The notes under the pieces were generated by a model. The model worked only from the letters and a program-made list of their open reading frames with translations. It made no database searches and was not told the DNA's origin. Below, one piece after another: positions 57,549 to 64,000 of a stretch of 64,000 nt of DNA; position 1 is the stretch's first letter, and every line of letters starts with the position of its first letter. The stretch comes from Oscillatoria sp. CS-180 (GTDB lineage: Bacteria; Cyanobacteriota; Cyanobacteriia; Phormidesmidales; Phormidesmidaceae). The position numbers and the translations under genes are program-made. The DNA is taken from assembly GCF_028330965.1 (NCBI RefSeq), contig NZ_JAQMUB010000079.1, positions 1 to 64,000 of the forward strand. The letters are read 5' to 3'.

Positions 57549-57702
57549 TTGAAGATTGAGGTTACAGTCCACTTTGATAACTCAAATGTCACTAATTGCG
57601 CGGGTCGGGGTAGGCTTGACCTTTTGAGTAGCAACGACAAACAAAGCCTAGCTTTTTCAGATGCAAAGATTACTCGACATCATTGAGAGGTAGCGGCACA
57701 GG

Positions 57703-58158
57703 ATGAAAATACAGTTTCGTGAGTGTGATTTCTTCAACCTTTGGATTTGGATACGGTTCGCAACCGCACCCTCCACGATGGAGCAGCAGTACGTCGATGA
57801 AATTATGAACTCTTGGTTCTTTTTGGGTAAGTTGGGCGGTTTTAACGCTGAGAATTTGCAAGTTCAAGACACGGGCTTGGAAATTAGCTACATGAACTAT
57901 GACCCCAATCCAACTGACGACACGCTGGTGGCTCTGATGCACAACATGGCAGAGGTAGAGTATCAGGGTGTTTGGGCACGCTGCTGGTTTGACTTGGGAA
58001 CCACTGATGCGATCGCGCTAGATATTCTCCTCAATGCTTTGAGGCAGTTTAGCGAAGATTATGTGGCGATCGAGGAAATCATCGTAGGCGGTGAGAACGA
58101 AGATTGGCCGACACCTGATCACTACCAGCCCGATTTCGTCACTGATGGCCGCAACTGA
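57703..58158 (+). CDS. DUF3531 protein
   Basis: A 151-residue protein of a family restricted to cyanobacteria and plants. Clear strings are FNLWIWIRF, IMNSWFFLGKLGGFNAENLQV and MAEVEYQGVWARCWFDLGTTDAIALDILLNAL. It is soluble. Role unknown. It converges with prs over a terminator-like hairpin. Confidence 0.88.
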   Translation: MKIQFRECDFFNLWIWIRFATAPSTMEQQYVDEIMNSWFFLGKLGGFNAENLQVQDTGLEISYMNYDPNPTDDTLVALMHNMAEVEYQGVWARCWFDLGTTDAIALDILLNALRQFSEDYVAIEEIIVGGENEDWPTPDHYQPDFVTDGRN

Positions 58159-58165
58159 TCGACAC

Positions 58166-58205
58166 TCAAAAGGGCCATCAGCTCAGTGACTCATGACCCT
58201 TTTGA
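58166..58205. terminator. Bidirectional hairpin between DUF3531 and prs
   Basis: TCAAAAGGG at 58166-58174 and its complement CCCTTTTGA at 58197-58205 form a 9-bp stem that can extend inward with a mismatch. It sits eight bases after the DUF3531 stop and within the gap to the convergent prs. Confidence 0.65.
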
Positions 58206-58228
58206 TGATTGACAACTTTCGCCAGTTA

Positions 58229-58309
58229 GCTTGTACGCCAAACACTATCTGGGGGCTTAGACCATAGCCGGCTGGCTTGCCATCTTGGCCTAATGGAATT
58301 GGCGATCGC
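58229..58309 (-). repeat. Dispersed intergenic repeat, copy D
   Basis: On the minus strand it reads ATTAGGCCAAGATGGCAAGC then CAGCCGGCTATGG, aligning with copy C for about 65 bases. Its far plus-strand side is AATTGGCGATCGC, as in copy A. Confidence 0.72.
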
Positions 58310-58344
58310 TGCCACAATCCGTTCTTCTGCCTGAGCTACCGCCC

Positions 58345-59337
58345 TTAACGAAACATGCTGCTGACGGAGCTTTCTTCGTGAATCCGCCAAATTGCCTCTC
58401 CCAACAGATTAGCAACAGAAAGGGTCATTAGCTGATCGAATCGATGCTCATCGGGCACAGGAATAGTATTGGTGACAATGACCTCTTCAAACAGACCATC
58501 GGACAAGCGCTCAGAAGCGGGAGGAGAAAAGACTGCATGAGTTGCGCAAGCATAAACTCGCTCTGCGCCTTCACTACGAAGTAGCCGAGCACCTTCGCAA
58601 ATGGTGCCCGCAGTATCAATCATGTCATCCACCAGAACGGCTGTTTTGCCCTTCACATCTCCGATAAGGTTCATCACCTCAGCTACGTTGTGAGCTTGTC
58701 GACGTTTGTCGATAATCGCGAGCGGTGCATCATCCAGCTTTTTAGCAAACGCTCTGGCACGCGCCACACCCCCTACGTCAGGGGAGACGACAACCAGGTC
58801 ATCAATAGCCTTCTTGGCGATGTAGTCGATCACGACCGGAGAGCCATAAACATGGTCGCAAGGAATATCAAAATAGCCTTGAATCTGCGCTGAGTGCAAA
58901 TCCATCGCCAAGACTCGATTGGCACCAGCCTTAGTCATCAAATTGGCAACTAATTTGGCAGTGATGGATTCACGCCCAGCAGTTTTGCGGTCTGCTCTGG
59001 CGTAACCATAGTAAGGAAGCACTGCTGTGATTTGGCGAGCAGAGGCCCGACGACAAGCATCGATCATGATGAGGAGTTCCATCAGATGATCGTTTACGGG
59101 ATGGCAGGTTGGCTGCACCAGATAAACGTCACATCCTCGAATCGACTCTTGAATCTGAATGTAAAGTTCGCCATCAGCAAAGCGCTTGCGAACCATCGGC
59201 CCCAAGTCGATCCCTAAATAGCGAGCAACCTCCCGCGAGAGATTGACATTGGCTGACCCTGAAAACAGCTTCAATCGACTGTTATCACTCAGAGTCGGCA
59301 GTGTCGTCTGGAGCGGCAGCGTGGCAGAACGAATCAC
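58345..59337 (-). CDS. prs: Ribose-phosphate pyrophosphokinase
   Basis: 330 residues from GTG 59337 (GGGGG seven bases before), giving (V/M)IRSATLPLQTTLPTLSDN, the usual cyanobacterial start; a TTG at 59358 is less likely. It makes PRPP from ribose 5-phosphate and ATP. Marks include RFADGELYIQIQESIRG, ITAVLPYYGYARADRK and the PRPP loop VLVDDMIDTAGTI. It is cytoplasmic and feeds nucleotide, His and Trp synthesis. Confidence 0.97.
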   Translation of the reverse strand: MIRSATLPLQTTLPTLSDNSRLKLFSGSANVNLSREVARYLGIDLGPMVRKRFADGELYIQIQESIRGCDVYLVQPTCHPVNDHLMELLIMIDACRRASARQITAVLPYYGYARADRKTAGRESITAKLVANLMTKAGANRVLAMDLHSAQIQGYFDIPCDHVYGSPVVIDYIAKKAIDDLVVVSPDVGGVARARAFAKKLDDAPLAIIDKRRQAHNVAEVMNLIGDVKGKTAVLVDDMIDTAGTICEGARLLRSEGAERVYACATHAVFSPPASERLSDGLFEEVIVTNTIPVPDEHRFDQLMTLSVANLLGEAIWRIHEESSVSSMFR

Positions 59338-59743
59338 AGCAAGCCCCCAAAAACCCAAATCATCACGGTAATGCTAACACTCCCTTTTGTGATCCCCACT
59401 AAGCAATTTCTCTTAGTTACCGGACAGCGTATCGTTGGACGCCCGTGTTGTTAAGGATGACAAACATGAAAGTTCTTTGAAGAGACTGGAATTTGGGTAG
59501 ATGCCCTGTGATTTCTATGTTTAGTACACCAGCGCGAACATTTACTTTGGCCGTAGATATATTTTATGTAATTTTACTGAAGCGACGTAACGATTACTCC
59601 AACTGTCATAACCCTACCCGTTCCGTTAGAACAAGACAGCAAACCATTTTGACTCTCCAAAAAGTCGAAGCAGGCATCCATCCGCCTTGACAATCAGCCC
59701 AAAAACAGGGCTTTACTCTTTTTAGATACTTTTTGGGATCAGC
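59338..59743. other. Spacer upstream of prs
   Basis: No gene. It contains the prs promoter (minus) and repeat copy E at 59625-59648. Confidence 0.5.
59625..59648 (+). repeat. Dispersed intergenic repeat, copy E (core only)
   Basis: GTTAGAACAAGACAGCAAAC plus CATT differs from the start of copy C at three of 24 positions. Beyond that the match fades. Confidence 0.65.
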
Positions 59744-60058
59744 TCAAAATTCCAAAAGCCACTCTGAGCGGCGTTCTCCCAAATCGAGAGGAATGCTGAC
59801 AGCTTTGCCCAAGCGAGGGCGATCGCGAGTTTCTGCAATGACCTGACGAATGTAGTCGGCTTGCCCCCACCCCACGAGATAAGTTGCCACCTCGTTCAAG
59901 TGAGCTAGATACTCATCTTCTGAAAGGGGAAACGACGCTTGCTCCAAATATCGCCACATAACCTGCAGGAAAATTTGATCCTGTAAACGCCGAAATTGAA
60001 CGTCAAAAGAATATCCCCACTTGGACAGTATGAGTTCGTGCAACTCTAGCCCTGTCAT
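59744..60058 (-). CDS. DUF3067 protein
   Basis: About 104 residues from ATG 60058, where family similarity begins (MTGLELHELILSKWGYSFDV); the frame continues eight codons upstream. Typical strings: FLQVMWRYLEQASFPLSE, RDRPRLGKAVSIPLDLGER. The family is found in cyanobacteria and plastid lineages, often divergent from petC, as here. Function unknown. Confidence 0.88.
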   Translation of the reverse strand: MTGLELHELILSKWGYSFDVQFRRLQDQIFLQVMWRYLEQASFPLSEDEYLAHLNEVATYLVGWGQADYIRQVIAETRDRPRLGKAVSIPLDLGERRSEWLLEF

Positions 60059-60485
60059 TGCCTTACACTCCAAGGTCAGCATTAATATTTTGTAACACTG
60101 ATTCGACCAACTTTTCCGAACGCTACCACAGTCGCTAACAATTCATCTCATAAGAGGACAGAAAGTAGAGTACGTAAAGCATCCGACCAATTAGGTGGGG
60201 CTCAGATGGTTTCGCATTTTCCCCTGTGAGAGCGGCATTTTATGCGGTCAAGCAAAATTACGCTGCCGATCGCGTATCTGAAAGTTTGATTCTGCTGACC
60301 CGACACACAGTGAAATGCAATAATACTTAGCAAGAATCTGACCTTATTCTCATCCTAAGTGTCGCTAGGGTCTTGATCTAGGGTGCCCTGTAGGCTTCCC
60401 TTAATAAGGCGAAAGGTTGAGCAACTTTTTGTAATAACCCTAGTGCACTTTCTGGTCTGTCCTAAAAGAAACGTGTCTTTAGACT
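60059..60485. other. Divergent promoter spacer DUF3067 / petC
   Basis: No gene. This is the promoter region of the petC-petA operon (plus) and DUF3067 (minus). I cannot assign boxes with confidence. Confidence 0.5.
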
Positions 60486-61028
60486 ATGACTCAAGCCTCT
60501 GAAATGTCTGACGTCCCCAGTTTGGGACGGCGTCAGTTTATGAACCTCTTAACCCTTGGTGCAGCAAGCGGAGCCGTAGGCGGCATGTTGTATCCAGTCA
60601 TCAGTTACTTCATTCCACCGTCTAGCGGTGCTGCTGGGGGCGGCACCCTGGCCAAGGATTCTCTAGGAAAGGATGTTGTTGCCAGCGAATTTCTTGCCGA
60701 GCATGCTGCTGGCGATCGCGTGCTAGCTCAAGGTTTGAAGGGTGATCCCACTTACCTCGTTGTCACCGAAGATGGCAGTCTTGAGAGCTACGGCATCAAC
60801 TCCGTATGCACGCACTTGGGCTGTGTAGTTCCTTGGAATGCCAGTGAGAACAAGTTCATCTGCCCTTGTCACGGTTCCCAATACGATTCCACGGGTAAGG
60901 TTGTGCGTGGTCCTGCACCTTTGTCTCTAGCCTTAGCTCACGCAGATGTCACTGAAGATGACAAGGTTTCTCTCTCTGAGTGGACTGAAACTGACTTTAG
61001 AACTGAAGAATCTCCTTGGTGGACCTAA
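60486..61028 (+). CDS. petC: Cytochrome b6f Rieske iron-sulfur protein
   Basis: A 180-residue subunit. A twin-arginine-like start ([13 protein letters not shown]) and one membrane anchor are followed by a Gly-rich hinge and the Rieske domain. CTHLGC and CPCHGSQYD hold the two Cys and two His ligands of the 2Fe-2S cluster. It oxidises plastoquinol and passes electrons to cytochrome f. It is 56 bases before petA, as in the standard petCA operon. Confidence 0.98.
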   Translation: MTQASEMSDVPSLGRRQFMNLLTLGAASGAVGGMLYPVISYFIPPSSGAAGGGTLAKDSLGKDVVASEFLAEHAAGDRVLAQGLKGDPTYLVVTEDGSLESYGINSVCTHLGCVVPWNASENKFICPCHGSQYDSTGKVVRGPAPLSLALAHADVTEDDKVSLSEWTETDFRTEESPWWT

Positions 61029-61084
61029 CACCTCCAAGGTCTGCTTGCTGTGTTGTTTTTAAGTTTGGATAACTAAGACTTCTG

Positions 61085-62068
61085 ATGAAGACCCCATTGT
61101 TGAGAGGCCGTTTCCAGTGGGCACCCGTTGTTAAGCGCCTGTCCGTGGCGATCGCGGCTGCCTTTATCGTTCTATCTGGCATCGTCGCTACGCCAGAAGC
61201 CGCCCAAGCCTATCCCTTCTGGGCGCAAGAAAATTATGATTCCCCTCGGGAGGCGACAGGTCGTATTGTTTGTGCCAACTGTCACTTGGCCGAGAAGCCG
61301 ACCTATGTTGAGGTTCCCCAGTCTGTTAAGCCCGACTCCGTTTTTAAGGCTGTCGTGGAAGTTCCCTATGACTTAGATACGCAACAGGTTCTGGGTGATG
61401 GTAGCAAAGGCGGACTCAATGTTGGTGCTGTGCTGATGCTTCCTGAAGGCTTTAAGATTGCTCCGCCAGATCGGATTCCAGAAGAGCTGAAAGAAGAAGT
61501 CGGCAGCACTTACTTCATGCCCTACTCTGAGGAGCAAGACAATATTATCTTGGTGGGTCCACTCCCTGGCGAACAGTACCAAGAGATTGTTTTTCCTATC
61601 TTGTCTCCAGACCCTGCTAAAGATAAAAACATCAAGTTCGGTAAGTATGCCGTGCATGTTGGCGGCAACCGGGGGCGTGGTCAGGTGTATCCAACGGGTG
61701 CCAACAGTAACAACAATGTGGTTAAGGCTCCTGTTGCAGGCGTTGTCACCAGCGTCAATGCGGCTGATGCTGGCGGCTACGAGTTGACCATTCGACTAGA
61801 CGATGGTGCGACTGAGACCGTTTCTGTTCCCCCTGGCCCTGAACTGATTGTTGCCGAAGGCGATGCTGTTAGTGCAGGTTCACTGTTGACCACTGATCCC
61901 AACGTGGGTGGTTTTGGTCAGCGAGATACCGAAATTGTGCTCCAAAGCCCAGCCCGTATCAAAGGACTGATTGCCTTTATTGCAGCAGTCATGCTCACGC
62001 AAATCATGCTGGTGTTGAAGAAGAAGCAGGTCGAGCGGGTTCAAGCTGCCGAAGGTCTAAGTCTCTAG
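61085..62068 (+). CDS. petA: Cytochrome f
   Basis: A 327-residue precursor. A signal peptide ending AQA precedes mature [10 protein letters not shown], whose Tyr amine is a haem ligand. The covalent haem motif is CANCH. A large lumenal domain and a C-terminal membrane anchor ([20 protein letters not shown]) follow. It receives electrons from the Rieske protein and gives them to plastocyanin or cytochrome c6. A strong terminator follows. Confidence 0.98.
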   Translation: MKTPLLRGRFQWAPVVKRLSVAIAAAFIVLSGIVATPEAAQAYPFWAQENYDSPREATGRIVCANCHLAEKPTYVEVPQSVKPDSVFKAVVEVPYDLDTQQVLGDGSKGGLNVGAVLMLPEGFKIAPPDRIPEELKEEVGSTYFMPYSEEQDNIILVGPLPGEQYQEIVFPILSPDPAKDKNIKFGKYAVHVGGNRGRGQVYPTGANSNNNVVKAPVAGVVTSVNAADAGGYELTIRLDDGATETVSVPPGPELIVAEGDAVSAGSLLTTDPNVGGFGQRDTEIVLQSPARIKGLIAFIAAVMLTQIMLVLKKKQVERVQAAEGLSL

Positions 62069-62096
62069 TTGCGAGACCAATCAACTGAATTGGAGA

Positions 62097-62127
62097 AGGG
62101 GGTGCCGCTAGGCCCCCTCTTTTTTTG
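62097..62127 (+). terminator. Terminator of petCA operon
   Basis: AGGGGG (62097-62102) pairs with CCCCCT (62113-62118) across a ten-base loop; CTTTTTTT follows. It starts 29 bases after the petA stop. Confidence 0.85.
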
Positions 62128-62194
62128 CCCTGTTTTCTTATGATGAATGTAGATCTTACCTAGTCAGGATCGAGGACAGCACTTGTGTGACGTT

Positions 62195-62959
62195 ATGGCT
62201 AATCCGTTTCCAGGAATGAATCCATATCTAGAACAGTCAGACTATTGGTCGGATTTTCATAACCAACTCATTGCTGCGATCGCCCGTACTCTCATTCCTC
62301 AACTACTGCCCAAATACCGAGTCGTTACGGACAAATGGGTCTACACCATTACCGATGACTTAGCGATCGCATTGGGTCGTCCTGATGTGAGCATTCAGCA
62401 GCGACGTCAACCGCCTCCCCCTCTTTCAACAACCGCCGTCACTTCGGTACAACCCATTAAAGTGAGTGTTCCTCTTCCAGTAGAGGTACAACAGTCTTTC
62501 CTAGAGGTCAAAGATACTGCAACGCAGTCTGTGGTGACGGTCTTAGAAGTGCTATCTCCCGCTAACAAATACGGAGAAGGACGAAGTCAATATCAGGCAA
62601 AACGACAGCAGATCCTAGAAAGCTCGACTCATCTAGTAGAAATCGATCTGTTGCGAAGTGGGAAACCCTTTTTGCTAAAGAGTGAAGCTGTTCAAAGCCA
62701 CTATCGAATTTTGGTCAGCCAGGCGCAGCACAGACCTGTGGCAGACCTCTATCCTTTTGATGTATCCGTTCCGATTCCAGCTATCCCATTACCGCTGCGC
62801 TCCGAAGACGGAGATATCTTGCTCGACGTACAGACAGTGTTCAACGGGTTGTATGAACAACTGGGCTATGACTACTTCATTGACTATGCTCAGTCACCTC
62901 CAAGACCCTGGTCATGGGATGATATTATGCCGTTCCTCTCTAGTGCTTCAGGATTGTAA
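62195..62959 (+). CDS. DUF4058 protein
   Basis: 254 residues from ATG 62195 (MANPFPGMNPYLEQSDYWSD), the typical start of DUF4058, a family common in cyanobacteria, often in many copies. LEVKDTATQSVVTVLEVLSPANK..YQAKRQQILESSTHLVEIDLLRSG recalls the core of PD-(D/E)XK-like nucleases (E..ExxSPxNK, then ExDLLR). That relation is inference. Function unknown. The neighbours give no hint. Confidence 0.85.
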   Translation: MANPFPGMNPYLEQSDYWSDFHNQLIAAIARTLIPQLLPKYRVVTDKWVYTITDDLAIALGRPDVSIQQRRQPPPPLSTTAVTSVQPIKVSVPLPVEVQQSFLEVKDTATQSVVTVLEVLSPANKYGEGRSQYQAKRQQILESSTHLVEIDLLRSGKPFLLKSEAVQSHYRILVSQAQHRPVADLYPFDVSVPIPAIPLPLRSEDGDILLDVQTVFNGLYEQLGYDYFIDYAQSPPRPWSWDDIMPFLSSASGL

Positions 62960-63012
62960 TGGAATGCTTAAAGCCTGTAATTAGCGACTGGAAATCCGCA
63001 ATGGCCCATCGA

Positions 63013-64000
63013 CTAGTTATCCCGTTCAACGACGATGACATTCTCTGTAACCTTCTCAAAGGTGTCGTCATGGCTAATGACAAATAGCTGATTGAAGCTG
63101 CGAATACGGGCGATCGCCTCTGCCAAACTTTCTCGTCGCGATCGATCCATATTAGTCGTCGGTTCATCGAAAAAGGCAATGTCAATATCTGCCAGAACCT
63201 TCAAGAGAGCTAGGCGAATTGCAAGGGCTGCACACATCTGCTCTCCCCCCGACAAGTTGACAAAGCGACGAGTGTTAGGACCTTCCTGGACGAGAATTTC
63301 GTAGTCACGAGTCCAAGTTAAAGCCACGTTAGGACGATTCAACAACTCGCGGAACAGGCGATCGCCCTCACGAGCAATCTGCTGCACATAGCGTTCCGTA
63401 ATGCGAGGCCCGGCTTCCTTGTAAGCCTTGCGAGCGAAATTGATGAAGCGTTTGATCCGCTCCCGCTTCTTGCGTTCCTCCAATGCAGCGTCACGTTTTT
63501 GCGCCGCATCTGTCAAAGCATCAATCTGACGCTGAAGCTCTGCCAATAGCTGCTGCTGTTGAGGCAGGCTCCCCGACAAGCGATCGTGCTGTGAGCGAAT
63601 CTCCTGATAAGCGGCATCTACCTGCTGAGCCTTTTGGGGATCAAAATCAGCTTGAGCTTTGTCCAAATCGGCCTGAACAGTGTCACGAGTGTGCTGCAAC
63701 TGGGTGAGTGCTTGCTGAGCCGTGGTCAGGTCTTGCGTCAATTGAGCCTCACCGTGAGCCGCGCGTTCATACTGCAAATATTGTAGGTAGCCCGTTTGGT
63801 GAGTCTGCTTGATTTGATTCTGGGCTGCGATCGCTTCGTCCAATTGCTCAAAGGCTTTAACCTGAGTGTCCACTGCCTCAATCTGCTGTTGAATGCCGGA
63901 CTGAGCTGCCTGCATTTCGTCATACCGTTTCTGGACCGTAGGCTGCTGTTTGCGCGATCGCTCCAAAACGGCACAGCGCCCTTTGGGGTCTTCTAAACCT
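63013..64000 (-). CDS. sbcC: SbcC/Rad50-like ATPase, 3' part only
   Basis: The frame stays open to the window edge, so the start is missing; at least 328 residues are present. A long coiled coil (up to about 190 of the visible part) leads to the C-terminal ATPase half: signature LSGGEQMCAALAIRLALLKVL, Walker B DIAFFDEPTTNMD, and the switch HD in ISHDD. It is the DNA-end-processing partner of nuclease SbcD. It could be another SMC-like protein of this group. Confidence 0.85.
   Translation of the reverse strand, partial: GLEDPKGRCAVLERSRKQQPTVQKRYDEMQAAQSGIQQQIEAVDTQVKAFEQLDEAIAAQNQIKQTHQTGYLQYLQYERAAHGEAQLTQDLTTAQQALTQLQHTRDTVQADLDKAQADFDPQKAQQVDAAYQEIRSQHDRLSGSLPQQQQLLAELQRQIDALTDAAQKRDAALEERKKRERIKRFINFARKAYKEAGPRITERYVQQIAREGDRLFRELLNRPNVALTWTRDYEILVQEGPNTRRFVNLSGGEQMCAALAIRLALLKVLADIDIAFFDEPTTNMDRSRRESLAEAIARIRSFNQLFVISHDDTFEKVTENVIVVERDN

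Overview
The window is chromosomal DNA from an oxygenic cyanobacterium. It carries genes for photosystem II (psbB, psbT, psbM), cytochrome b6f (petC, petA), the ATP synthase beta and epsilon subunits, a high-light-inducible protein, Ycf23, the plastid-type ribosomal protein PSRP-3, and several families found almost only in cyanobacteria (DUF3531, DUF3067). The octamer GCGATCGC (HIP1) recurs in genes and spacers. I see no rRNA, tRNA, CRISPR array, prophage or intact insertion sequence. Genus cannot be fixed from sequence alone.

Layout. 0.6-6 kb: a radical SAM/SPASM enzyme with glycan-biosynthesis-type N-terminal repeats, then a minus-strand NIL-ferredoxin, a small membrane protein and a very long CPBP-type membrane protease. 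6.6-10 kb: a 1141-residue PAS/GAF histidine kinase whose GAF domain looks like a cyanobacteriochrome with two candidate bilin cysteines. 10-17 kb: HAD phosphatase, PSRP-3, atpC-atpD (minus), ppk1, and a prohibitin-like SPFH protein. 17-21.5 kb: four minus-strand envelope proteins of unknown function. 22-28.5 kb: an MlaE-type permease, an MFS carrier, a KaiC-like ATPase overlapping a histidine kinase, a small membrane protein and an exported protein with 16-residue repeats. 28.6-32 kb: glutathione and quinone redox enzymes plus hypotheticals.

32.4-36 kb is an arsenic-resistance cluster: arsR, acr3, arsC, arsH and a dual-specificity-type phosphatase. ArsC should reduce arsenate and Acr3 export arsenite under ArsR control. 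ArsH probably handles organoarsenicals or redox stress. The role of the phosphatase is unknown. A perfect 53-bp tandem duplication follows arsC.

36-48 kb: a cupin-like gene divergent from a LysR regulator over a perfect palindrome, alpha/beta hydrolase, Nudix, peroxiredoxin, M3 oligopeptidase, Ycf23 divergent from a 46-residue Hli protein, a His-rich COG0523 GTPase, HIT and Dtd proteins, a HAD protein and NrdR. 48-51.8 kb: psbB-psbT (minus), opposite a 2Fe-2S ferredoxin and psbM, then cbbY. 52-64 kb: an AddB-like ATPase, a coiled-coil protein, rsmA, ispE, DUF3531, prs, DUF3067, petC-petA, DUF4058 and the 3' end of an SbcC-like gene cut by the window edge.

The least explained signal is a family of short dispersed repeats found only in spacers (near 16.1, 17.3, 42.2, 58.3 and 59.6 kb, in both orientations). 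They share a core resembling TTAGAACAAGACGGCGAGCC, and two copies are also followed by the same AATTGGCGATCGC tail. Other items worth checking are the cyanobacteriochrome candidate, the KaiC-like protein with a substituted first active site, the arsenic-linked phosphatase, and an orphan strong terminator that may end a small RNA.
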